This document shows, in pieces, positions 1 through 6,004 of a stretch of DNA of 9,917 nt; within the stretch, counting starts at the first letter, position 1, and the number at the start of each line of letters is the position of its first letter. The DNA comes from an uncultured Paraprevotella sp. (GTDB lineage: Bacteria > Bacteroidota > Bacteroidia > Bacteroidales > Bacteroidaceae): positions 1-9,917 of the forward strand of contig CAAFWT010000028.1 in NCBI GenBank assembly GCA_900766785.1, given 5' to 3'. Under the pieces are notes generated by a model that saw nothing but the letters and a program-made list of their open reading frames with translations, had not been told where the DNA came from and made no database searches. The translations under genes were made by a program, and so were the position numbers.

Positions 1-460
1 AGGGTTGTTCCATGATACGTCCTACCAAGTCATGCAGGGCTATGTCTATAGCAGCCTTACCCGCTGCATTCCCTTGGTCCATGCGGTCTATGGCAGTCAG
101 AATCTCGTCCATCCGGAAGGGGTCGTCAAACTCTCTCAGCAGTGTGGCAGCTCTCCCCAGGAAGTCCATCACGCTCTCTGTGGTGCCCAGTTCAGCAGAC
201 AGATAGGGTGGCATGCTGGCTTCACCGTAACCTGTGAAACCATCATAGTCAATGCGTACCTGTATGTCGGGTGTGCTGCTCCGCGAATAAGAAGCAACCG
301 TAAAAACGTGGCGCAACTGCAACTCGTATGGTTCAAACGTGAGCTCCAGTCTGCGGCGAGCCCTGACTTTCCTGTTTACGGAAAACAAGGGTAGGGGATT
401 GGTAGCCAAGACTGTGGTGGCTATTGCTGTTTGGTATAGGAATGTCCTTCGTGTGGTCAT
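1..460 (-). CDS. Dipeptide (L-Ala-D/L-Glu) epimerase, N-terminal part, cut by the window edge
   Basis: This frame starts at ATG 460 and stays open for 153 codons to the left edge, so the C-terminal part is missing. Residues 38-115 resemble the capping domain of enolase-superfamily dipeptide epimerases (EPYELQLRHVFTVAS, then DGFTGYGEASMPPY). Residues 131-148 (AAGKAAIDIALHDLVG) match the start of the barrel. Family members epimerise L-Ala-D-Glu from murein peptides to L-Ala-L-Glu. The catalytic lysines and metal ligands lie beyond the edge and cannot be checked. The N-terminus reads TTRRTFLYQTAIATTVLA, which looks like a twin-arginine export signal; YkfB/YcjG relatives are usually cytoplasmic. 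The gene follows the NlpC/P60 peptidase by 87 bp on the same strand, mirroring the ykfB-ykfC association, so a shared transcript is likely. No other ATG, GTG or TTG start lies between the upstream stop and 460. The family assignment is firm; exact substrate and export are inferred. Confidence 0.85.
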   Translation of the reverse strand, partial: MTTRRTFLYQTAIATTVLATNPLPLFSVNRKVRARRRLELTFEPYELQLRHVFTVASYSRSSTPDIQVRIDYDGFTGYGEASMPPYLSAELGTTESVMDFLGRAATLLREFDDPFRMDEILTAIDRMDQGNAAGKAAIDIALHDLVGRIMEQP

Positions 461-547
461 GGGTAAGGATAAGTTTGTTCGTTCGGAATGGAATGGGGTG
501 TGGAGGTCTTGTTCAGTCAGTTTTAGAGGTGAATAGTGAGCCCAAGG

Positions 548-1531
548 TTATTGATACAAGGAGATATTGTCGGTGGTGAGTATCTGAGTATCCTGATTGA
601 CATAAGGCAAGATGCGGGCAGCAAACAGGAATCTGTTACGTTCGTATTCATCATAATCTGCATCCAGGGGATTGAAGCTTCCTGTATGTACGTAACCCAG
701 TGAATGGATGAATCTGCATCCCCCCAGACTTATGCCCACATGCACTACCCGTTTGGGGCTGCCATCCTGGTTCTTTGACCCAAAGAAGAGAAGGTCTCCT
801 GGCTGCAGGTCAGCATAATCATCCTGTGGCTGTATGCGCTTTCCCACCTTGGCCTGCTGGGATGCATTGCGTGGGATGATGATATCATGCAGGTAAAGAA
901 CAGTGCGCACAAATCCGCTGCAATCCACTCCCTTGGGAGATGTGCCTCCCCACATGTATGGGATACCCATCATGCTGTGGGCCGTACGTAATATGGATGC
1001 TGCATCGTGGCCAACCTTTTCTCTCCATTTGCTCAGCTTCTGGGCTTCATCTTGGGAAATGAATCCTTGTCGACCGTCGGGATATTCCACCCGATAAAAT
1101 CCCCTCTTCCTGCCCAGATATTTCAACCTGCATCCAGCCACGACGTCGCTTACCACCTGTGCCTGGCGGGAGGGACGTTGGTAGACCCATGTGGTAAGGT
1201 CTGTGACAACAACCTGTTCGGAATGGTTCCACTGAGCGAGCTGCTCACGATTTACCCTTTTGATGGCAGCAGAGAGTGTCCAATGCTCATATCCCTCGGG
1301 AGTTTTTATCTTGGTCCACTCATGGTCTCGGCCCAGAATCTCCACCGGCATGCCCATGATGGCTTGCGACTCCTGTCCTGCGCTATATTCTGCATCAGAG
1401 CGGGTGTTGCACACAGAAACGGTTACGATGCCATATGTGTCCTCATCCCCTTGTGCCCACAGATCCTGACCTGTCATGATGAGTATGAGTAGCGTCAGCA
1501 GCCAATGGTGGTGTGATGATATCGTATTCAT
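548..1531 (-). CDS. Secreted SH3b-NlpC/P60 gamma-D-glutamyl-L-diamino acid endopeptidase (YkfC-like)
   Basis: The protein has 327 residues. Residues 1-26 form a hydrophobic signal peptide ending in LWAQ. Two SH3b-like segments follow (about 33-95 and 105-165), then an NlpC/P60 domain (about 175-308). The catalytic Cys is Cys204 in GVDCSGF, the base is His264 in VVHVGI, and the third residue is His276 in FIHSLG. The 12-residue His-His spacing matches Bacillus YkfC. Such enzymes cut the D-Glu/diamino-acid bond of murein peptides that carry a free N-terminal L-Ala, here presumably in the periplasm. The product would feed the dipeptide epimerase encoded just downstream. An ilv-operon terminator hairpin lies only 34 bp upstream of the start, and I see no TAnnTTTG box in that gap. 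Expression may therefore depend on a weak promoter or on terminator read-through. Family and catalytic triad are clear; bond specificity is inferred from the neighbour and domain order. Confidence 0.93.
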   Translation of the reverse strand: MNTISSHHHWLLTLLILIMTGQDLWAQGDEDTYGIVTVSVCNTRSDAEYSAGQESQAIMGMPVEILGRDHEWTKIKTPEGYEHWTLSAAIKRVNREQLAQWNHSEQVVVTDLTTWVYQRPSRQAQVVSDVVAGCRLKYLGRKRGFYRVEYPDGRQGFISQDEAQKLSKWREKVGHDAASILRTAHSMMGIPYMWGGTSPKGVDCSGFVRTVLYLHDIIIPRNASQQAKVGKRIQPQDDYADLQPGDLLFFGSKNQDGSPKRVVHVGISLGGCRFIHSLGYVHTGSFNPLDADYDEYERNRFLFAARILPYVNQDTQILTTDNISLYQ

Positions 1532-1564
1532 GGGTAATCTCCAGACGAGTGTTATAAATGCGTA

Positions 1565-1605
1565 AAGAGGGGAGGGAACCTATCATATGCGTTCCTTCCC
1601 CTCTT
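1565..1605 (-). terminator. Hairpin terminator after ilvC
   Basis: The arms at 1565-1579 and 1591-1605 are complementary over 15 positions with a single G-U wobble, around an 11-base loop. The hairpin begins 27 bases past the ilvC stop in the direction of transcription. The downstream tract on the minus-strand RNA is only weakly U-rich (UUUACGCAUUUAU), so termination may be incomplete. It separates the ilv operon from the murein-peptide genes. Confidence 0.75.
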
Positions 1606-1631
1606 GAATGTGGTTATATGCTCAGGGCAAA

Positions 1632-2675
1632 TTAGTCGTTCTCAGGGCGAAGCTTACGCACAGTTACACCTGCCTGCCACATTTCGCTCTCGCGCATGGC
1701 CTTCAGTTCCTCTTCCAACTTCTCGCGATAGTCGGGCTTAGAGTTGCTGTCGATAGAGATCTGTGCCTCGTTGCCTGTCTTCACAGAGTAATAGAGCCAC
1801 TGCATAACGGGCTTGATGGCGTCATGGAAACGGGGAGCCCAATCCAATGCACCACGCTGAGCTGTGGTAGAGCAGTTGGCATACATCCAGTCCATACCTT
1901 TCTCTCCGAAGAGGGGGCCAAGGCTCTGAGTGAGTTCTTCAACAGTCTCGTTGAAAGCTTCAGAGGGAGTATGACCATTCTCACGCAATACCTCGTATTG
2001 AGCGAGCAACAATCCCTGTATGGCTCCCATCAGTGAACCACGCTCGCCAGTCAAATCGCTGGTAGCCTCACGCTGGAAGGTGGTCTTGAACATGTATCCT
2101 GCACCTATGCCGATACCGAAGGCCAATGTCTTTTCTTCAGCATGACCTGATGCATCCTGATATACTGCGTAAGAGCAGTTGAGTCCACGTCCTTCCATGA
2201 ACATGGTACGCAATGATGTACCCGAACCCTTAGGAGCCACCATGATAACATCAATATCTGTGGGAGGAACCACACCTGTGCGGTCATTCCAGTTGATAGC
2301 GAAACCATGAGAATAATAAAGTGTTTTGCCTGCAGTGAGGTAAGGCTTGATGGTGGGCCATACCTGAATCTGGGCTGCGTCGGAGAGCAACATGCAGATG
2401 ATGGTTCCCTTTTGGGCAGCCTCTTCCAGAGAGAACAAGGTCTCGCCAGGTACCCATCCGTCTGCTACAGCCTTCTCATAGGTCTTGCCCTGACGCTGAC
2501 CAACGATTACGTTGAAGCCATTGTCGCGCAGGTTGCATGCCTGACCAGGACCTTGTATACCATAGCCGAGTACTGCAATAGTCTCGTTCTTGAGCACTTC
2601 GCGTGCTTTTTCCAAGGGAAATTCCTCACGTGTCATTACCTCTTCGATAACGCCACCAAAATTCATCTTTGCCAT
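1632..2675 (-). CDS. ilvC: Ketol-acid reductoisomerase (NAD(P)+), class I
   Basis: The 347-residue protein converts acetolactate or acetohydroxybutyrate to the dihydroxy acids by Mg2+-dependent alkyl migration and NAD(P)H reduction, the second common step of valine and isoleucine synthesis. Residues 33-46 hold the Rossmann motif GYGIQGPGQA. Residues 123 (YSHGF) and 147-150 (APKG) carry the conserved His and Lys. Asp207 and Glu211 in SDLTGERG, with Glu243 and Glu247 in FNETVEEL, are the expected metal ligands of the knotted C-terminal domain. The length and single C-terminal domain fit class I. The ATG at 2675 is followed by a second Met at codon 4; the first is preferred by its A-rich upstream region. 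The gene comes last in the operon, 128 bp after the thioesterase, with its own probable promoter. The loop after the second beta strand (GQRQGKTYEKA) bears on cofactor choice, but NADH versus NADPH cannot be settled from sequence alone. Confidence 0.97.
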   Translation of the reverse strand: MAKMNFGGVIEEVMTREEFPLEKAREVLKNETIAVLGYGIQGPGQACNLRDNGFNVIVGQRQGKTYEKAVADGWVPGETLFSLEEAAQKGTIICMLLSDAAQIQVWPTIKPYLTAGKTLYYSHGFAINWNDRTGVVPPTDIDVIMVAPKGSGTSLRTMFMEGRGLNCSYAVYQDASGHAEEKTLAFGIGIGAGYMFKTTFQREATSDLTGERGSLMGAIQGLLLAQYEVLRENGHTPSEAFNETVEELTQSLGPLFGEKGMDWMYANCSTTAQRGALDWAPRFHDAIKPVMQWLYYSVKTGNEAQISIDSNSKPDYREKLEEELKAMRESEMWQAGVTVRKLRPEND

Positions 2676-2735
2676 TTTCTATATATATATTAAAAGCTTA
2701 ATGTTTATATTCTGTCATTCAAACTTTCGCCCTTA

Positions 2736-2757
2736 GGATACATCTCACAGATGTACC
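2736..2757 (-). promoter_or_regulatory. Hairpin in the ilvC leader RNA
   Basis: The sequence tacatct-cac-agatgta (2739-2755) forms a 7-bp stem with a 3-base loop. It extends by two G-C pairs across a bulged A at 2738. It lies downstream of the probable ilvC -7 box and about 60 bases before the ilvC start. No U-run follows on the minus-strand RNA, so it is not a standard terminator. It may be an attenuation element or an mRNA-stabilising hairpin, or it may have no role. Confidence 0.35.
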
Positions 2758-2773
2758 TTTCTCTTATTGGCTG

Positions 2774-2781
2774 CAAAGTTA
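2774..2781 (-). promoter_or_regulatory. Probable internal promoter (-7 box) for ilvC
   Basis: On the minus strand this reads TAACTTTG followed by CAGCC, an exact match to the Bacteroidota -7 consensus TAnnTTTG. It lies in the thioesterase-ilvC gap, about 95 bp before the ilvC start. No matching TTTG is present 19-21 bp upstream, so the call rests on the -7 box and its location. It would let ilvC be transcribed apart from the upstream genes. Confidence 0.45.
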
Positions 2782-2803
2782 CAAATTATAATCGATATGG
2801 GCC

Positions 2804-3565
2804 CTAATGAAAATAAATTTTTGCCTGACAGGCCACTTCACTTTCATTTTTGCGCACTTCTATCTCCATTTCATTATCATTTTGCCCATCTTGCACATAG
2901 AAACAGAGTTTGTCGCCCAGATATGCTTCGTTCTTGTAAGCAATCTCCATTCGGCGTATCTGTTGGTTTGCAAAACGCTCCTTGGGCAATAGGTTCAGGA
3001 TATGTTCTATGTACTTGATGCTGTTGATGTGTCCGTTGATGTCCACGTCACTGTAATAAGTGTCGATGGAACGTACCAGGGTAGGGTTCTTGAAACGGAA
3101 CCGTCCGTGTCCTTCGATGGGACAAACGTTTTCCTCCTCAGACACCACATAGTTGAGAATGTCTCCATCATACAGTTGCAGCAGATCGCAGGGCTTTCGG
3201 TCGCTCAGGTCTATCATGGCCCATATGCTGCGTGCGTATCCATAGGGTGTCCCGTCGGGACGCAGGATGGCAAAGTTTCGGCTTGTGAACAGCTTCATGA
3301 CGCCTTCCACCCATGTCTTGATGCTGATGGTCTCATATTGGAGAGGCATCTCGTACATCTCTATGCACAATCGGGAGAGCACCCATGTGTGTTGTGTCTC
3401 GTTGAGTGCTCCTATGCCCCAGCCTCTTCTCTGCGAATGCTTACCTGCGGCATTGAGCAGGTGATTGCCCAATACAGACAGGAAGAGATGGCCAGTGAAA
3501 TCCACATGAAAGGGTTCCACAAGCACTTCGCTGGTTTCCACTTTAGGGAGTTGTATTCGGCTCAT
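2804..3565 (-). CDS. Acyl-ACP thioesterase, FatA/FatB type, within the ilv operon
   Basis: The 253-residue protein belongs to the acyl-ACP thioesterase family (double hotdog fold), which hydrolyses acyl-ACP to free fatty acid and ACP in the cytoplasm. The N-terminal hotdog covers about residues 10-145 and the C-terminal one about 160-252. The C-terminal half has the signature DVDINGHINSIKYIEHIL (173-190). By comparison with plant FatB, Asp175, Asn177 and His179 are the likely catalytic group; Glu213 in YKNEAYLGD may also contribute. There is no signal peptide. Its ATG overlaps the ilvN stop by four bases (ATGA), which indicates translational coupling to acetolactate synthase. This gene is regularly found at this place in Bacteroides ilv operons. 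The link could be supply or turnover of branched-chain acyl groups made from the same 2-oxo acids, but that is inference. Chain-length preference cannot be read from the sequence. Confidence 0.93.
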   Translation of the reverse strand: MSRIQLPKVETSEVLVEPFHVDFTGHLFLSVLGNHLLNAAGKHSQRRGWGIGALNETQHTWVLSRLCIEMYEMPLQYETISIKTWVEGVMKLFTSRNFAILRPDGTPYGYARSIWAMIDLSDRKPCDLLQLYDGDILNYVVSEEENVCPIEGHGRFRFKNPTLVRSIDTYYSDVDINGHINSIKYIEHILNLLPKERFANQQIRRMEIAYKNEAYLGDKLCFYVQDGQNDNEMEIEVRKNESEVACQAKIYFH

Positions 3566-4209
3566 TGCTCCTTCTTCCTTTCTTCCAGATATCGGTCGAG
3601 TGTCTCCACTAAGCTCTTGGTGACGGCAATACGTCCCGAACGAACAAACTGCAGCACTACATCCAGCTGGTTGAGTCGGCCATAGAGTCGGAGGATATCC
3701 TCGGTGGCTCCCTTCTTCTCCACTATGGTGTAGGTGGGGTTTACTTCCACGATGCGTGCGCCATGCTGTCGGATTATCTGTCCCACAGTGGCATCCTCCA
3801 GCACCTTAGGCGTACTGAGTTTCAGCAGACATGCTTCCAGGATAAACACTTCGCTGTCTGTGAAGTAATTGGCCTGCAGAACGTCTATCTTCTTCTCTAT
3901 CTGCTTGGTGAGCATGATGGCCATATCCTCGGTGCAGTAGCAGGTGATGGTGTACTTATGCACGCCTGGCGTGCTGCTTGCACACACGTTGAGACTTTCT
4001 ATGTTTACTTGTCGGCGGGTAAATACAGCGGTTATCTGGTTGAGTATACCAGCGAAGTTCTCGCTGTAGATGATCATGGTGTAGAAGGTGAGCCCTTCAG
4101 GACATTCTGCACTTCCACATTTGCCGCAGGTGTTGCAGTCTCCACATTCGACTGCTCTGATATTCTTGTTTGTCTCCATTTCGTTCTCTTGCAGTTCTTT
4201 GTACAGCAT
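3562..4209 (-). CDS. ilvN: Acetolactate synthase regulatory (small) subunit with Cys-rich N-terminal extension
   Basis: The 215-residue protein binds and activates the IlvB catalytic subunit and confers valine feedback. An ACT domain spans about residues 40-115 and the small-subunit C-terminal domain about 125-205. Asn51, Gly54 and Asn69 align with E. coli IlvH Asn11, Gly14 and Asn29, which are needed for valine sensitivity, so feedback is probably kept. The family is usually about 160-185 residues. The excess here is an N-terminal segment holding CGDCNTCGKCGSAEC, with cysteines at 22, 25, 28, 31 and 36 and a Pro after the last, reminiscent of metal or Fe-S binding loops. The ATG at 4209 directly abuts the ilvB stop (TAAATG). 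An in-frame Met at codon 11 (4179) is an alternative start and would keep the Cys motif. The stop overlaps the thioesterase start by four bases. The role of the extension is unknown. Confidence 0.95.
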   Translation of the reverse strand: MLYKELQENEMETNKNIRAVECGDCNTCGKCGSAECPEGLTFYTMIIYSENFAGILNQITAVFTRRQVNIESLNVCASSTPGVHKYTITCYCTEDMAIMLTKQIEKKIDVLQANYFTDSEVFILEACLLKLSTPKVLEDATVGQIIRQHGARIVEVNPTYTIVEKKGATEDILRLYGRLNQLDVVLQFVRSGRIAVTKSLVETLDRYLEERKKEQ

Positions 4210-5907
4210 TTATTTGATGTCCAGCATCATTTCGTCCACATTGGCTCCAGGAGGAGTCATGGGCAGGACGTTGTCCTCTTCCTTGACGGCACATTGCAGC
4301 AGGAAGGGTCCGTCTGTCTCCAGCATCTCTCTGACGGCCTCATCGAGGTCTGTACGCTCTATGACCGTTCGTGATGGTATGCCATATGCAGAGGCTATCT
4401 GCTCATAGTCGGGATTCATCATGGGGGTGAACGAATAACGCTTGTCGAAGAACATGTATTGCCACTGACGTACGTTGCCCAGATAATTATTGTTGAGTAG
4501 GATAATCTTCACGGGTGACTTCTGTTCCATGATGGTTCCCAGTTCCTGAATGGTCATCTGGAGTCCTCCGTCGCCACAGAACATGCATACGATACGTTCA
4601 GGAGCACCGAACGTGGCACCTATGGCTGCGGGTAATCCGAATCCCATGGTACCGCAGCCACCGCTGGTCACCACACTTCGTCCTTCTGTAAACTGGAAGT
4701 ATCGGCATGCGAACATCTGGTTCTGCCCCACGTCGGTCACCAGTACGGCCTTATGGCCAGTGGCTTCGCTCACAGTTCTTACCACTTCGCCCATCAGCAG
4801 TGGGCCTTCGGTGGGATGCGTGGCAGGTTCTATCACCTTATAGTTCTCTTTGTCCTCGTAAGGTTTGAAGCCATCCACCCATGCCTGATGGCGAGCAGGC
4901 TCCATCAGTTCGGTCACCCTTTGCAGTGTCTGTTTGCAGTTGCCCACTACGGCCACATCCACCTTCACGTTCTTGTTGATTTCGCTTGGGTCGATGTCGA
5001 AGTGTATGATGCGTGCCTGCTTGGCATATGTATCCAGTTTGCCAGTGACGCGGTCATCAAAGCGCATGCCGATGGCTATCAGCAAGTCACATTGATTGGT
5101 CATCACGTTAGGTCCCAGGTTGCCATGCATACCCAGCATACCCATGTTCAGAGGATGGTTGGTGGGAAGTGCGCTTAATCCCAGCATGGTGCATCCTGCG
5201 GGAATCTGTGCTTTCTCGAGGAAGGCTTTCAGTTCCTCTCTGGCCTCTCCAAGTTCTACGCCCTGACCCACCAGGGCAAAAGGCTTCACACTGTTGTTGA
5301 TCAGTTGGACTGCCTCATGGATGGTTTCCTCCGAGGGGATGTGTATGGGCTTGTAGGAGCGGATGAAATCCACGTGTGCCGGCTCATAGTCCACCATGCC
5401 TGTCTGTGCGTTCTTGGTGAAATCCAGCACCACGGGTCCTGGTCTGCCACTTCTTGCAATATAGAAGGCACGGCTCACGGCCCATGCTATATCTTCGGCC
5501 TTTCTTATCTGGAAGGCCCATTTGGTGATGGGCTGAGTGACACCGATGACATCCACTTCCTGGAAAGCATCTGTTCCCAGCATGGCTGCGCCTACCTGTC
5601 CGCAGATGACTACCATAGGGGTGGAGTCTATCATGGCATCTGCCACGCCAGTGATGGTGTTCATGGCACCTGGCCCACTGGTGACGATGGCGCATCCCAC
5701 CTTACCGGATACTCGTGCGTAACCTTGTGCTGCATGTACTGCACCCTGTTCGTGGCGCACTAATATATGATGCAGAGTCTCCTGGTGGTCATAGAGTGCA
5801 TCATAGGTTGGCATGATTGCTCCTCCTGGATAGCCGAACAGGACGTTTACTCCCTCATGCTCCAGGGAGCGCATCATCGCTTCGGCTCCTGTTATTCTTT
5901 CTGCCAT
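4210..5907 (-). CDS. ilvB: Acetolactate synthase catalytic (large) subunit
   Basis: The 565-residue protein is a thiamine-diphosphate enzyme that condenses pyruvate with pyruvate or 2-oxobutyrate, the first common step of valine/leucine and isoleucine synthesis. The N-terminal pyrimidine-binding domain (about 1-165) holds the catalytic Glu53 in RHEQGAVHAA and the typical VTSGPGAMNTITG stretch (75-87). The central domain (about 190-330) includes the likely FAD-contact segment MRFDDRVTGK (281-290). The C-terminal pyrophosphate-binding domain holds the TPP/Mg motif GDGGLQMTIQELGT starting at 445 and ending in LNNNYLGNVRQWQ (471-483). Length is normal and no key motif is missing. The ATG at 5907 opens directly with the conserved start (MAERITGAEAMMRSL). 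The regulatory subunit gene abuts its stop. Upstream, 97 bp of AT-rich DNA with tandem palindromes separates it from ilvD, so its expression may be tuned separately within the operon. Confidence 0.97.
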   Translation of the reverse strand: MAERITGAEAMMRSLEHEGVNVLFGYPGGAIMPTYDALYDHQETLHHILVRHEQGAVHAAQGYARVSGKVGCAIVTSGPGAMNTITGVADAMIDSTPMVVICGQVGAAMLGTDAFQEVDVIGVTQPITKWAFQIRKAEDIAWAVSRAFYIARSGRPGPVVLDFTKNAQTGMVDYEPAHVDFIRSYKPIHIPSEETIHEAVQLINNSVKPFALVGQGVELGEAREELKAFLEKAQIPAGCTMLGLSALPTNHPLNMGMLGMHGNLGPNVMTNQCDLLIAIGMRFDDRVTGKLDTYAKQARIIHFDIDPSEINKNVKVDVAVVGNCKQTLQRVTELMEPARHQAWVDGFKPYEDKENYKVIEPATHPTEGPLLMGEVVRTVSEATGHKAVLVTDVGQNQMFACRYFQFTEGRSVVTSGGCGTMGFGLPAAIGATFGAPERIVCMFCGDGGLQMTIQELGTIMEQKSPVKIILLNNNYLGNVRQWQYMFFDKRYSFTPMMNPDYEQIASAYGIPSRTVIERTDLDEAVREMLETDGPFLLQCAVKEEDNVLPMTPPGANVDEMMLDIK

Positions 5908-5935
5908 AGTTGTCTGATTACCTTTATATATTATG

Positions 5936-5975
5936 TAACGTATACGTGTTATTATATAATATAATGTATACGTGT
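5936..5975. promoter_or_regulatory. Tandem palindromic repeats in the ilvD-ilvB gap
   Basis: The 14-base repeat taa(c/t)gtatacgtgt occurs at 5936-5949 and 5962-5975, a 26-bp period. The first copy contains the perfect palindrome ACGTATACGT (5938-5947); the second carries the same palindrome with one mismatch. Between them lies a further AT-only palindrome, ATTATATAAT (5951-5960). The arrangement suits a pair of operator half-sites for a dimeric regulator, or RNA hairpins in the ilvD-ilvB message. No TAnnTTTG promoter box is seen on the minus strand in this gap. The function is inferred. Confidence 0.4.
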
Positions 5976-6004
5976 ATGACCTTACATTTTTTTTCGAATT
6001 CCGA

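Noticed and set aside
186..202. Positions given here are residues of IlvD: the extra cysteine in CPGCGCCSG as a sign of an altered cluster.
   Set aside because: The family often varies at that place (E. coli has Ser), and the cluster cysteines themselves are present.
5..394. Plus-strand reading frame of 129 codons at the left edge.
   Set aside because: It is antisense to the clearly recognisable dipeptide epimerase, which explains the same bases with family motifs.
461..550. The peptidase stop codon is in frame with the epimerase, and the 29 codons between them contain no stop, hinting at a read-through fusion.
   Set aside because: An open run of 29 codons arises by chance about a quarter of the time. 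The epimerase has its own ATG followed by a signal-like N-terminus, and the stop is an ordinary TAA with no hairpin or other recoding signal seen.
2681..2690. Five AT dinucleotides just upstream of the ilvC ATG as a possible slipped-strand phase switch.
   Set aside because: Five units are too few for notable slippage, and AT-rich DNA before a start codon is normal in Bacteroidota.
3002..3685. Plus-strand frame of 227 codons.
   Set aside because: It lies antisense to the thioesterase and the end of ilvN, both firmly identified, and has no recognisable motif.
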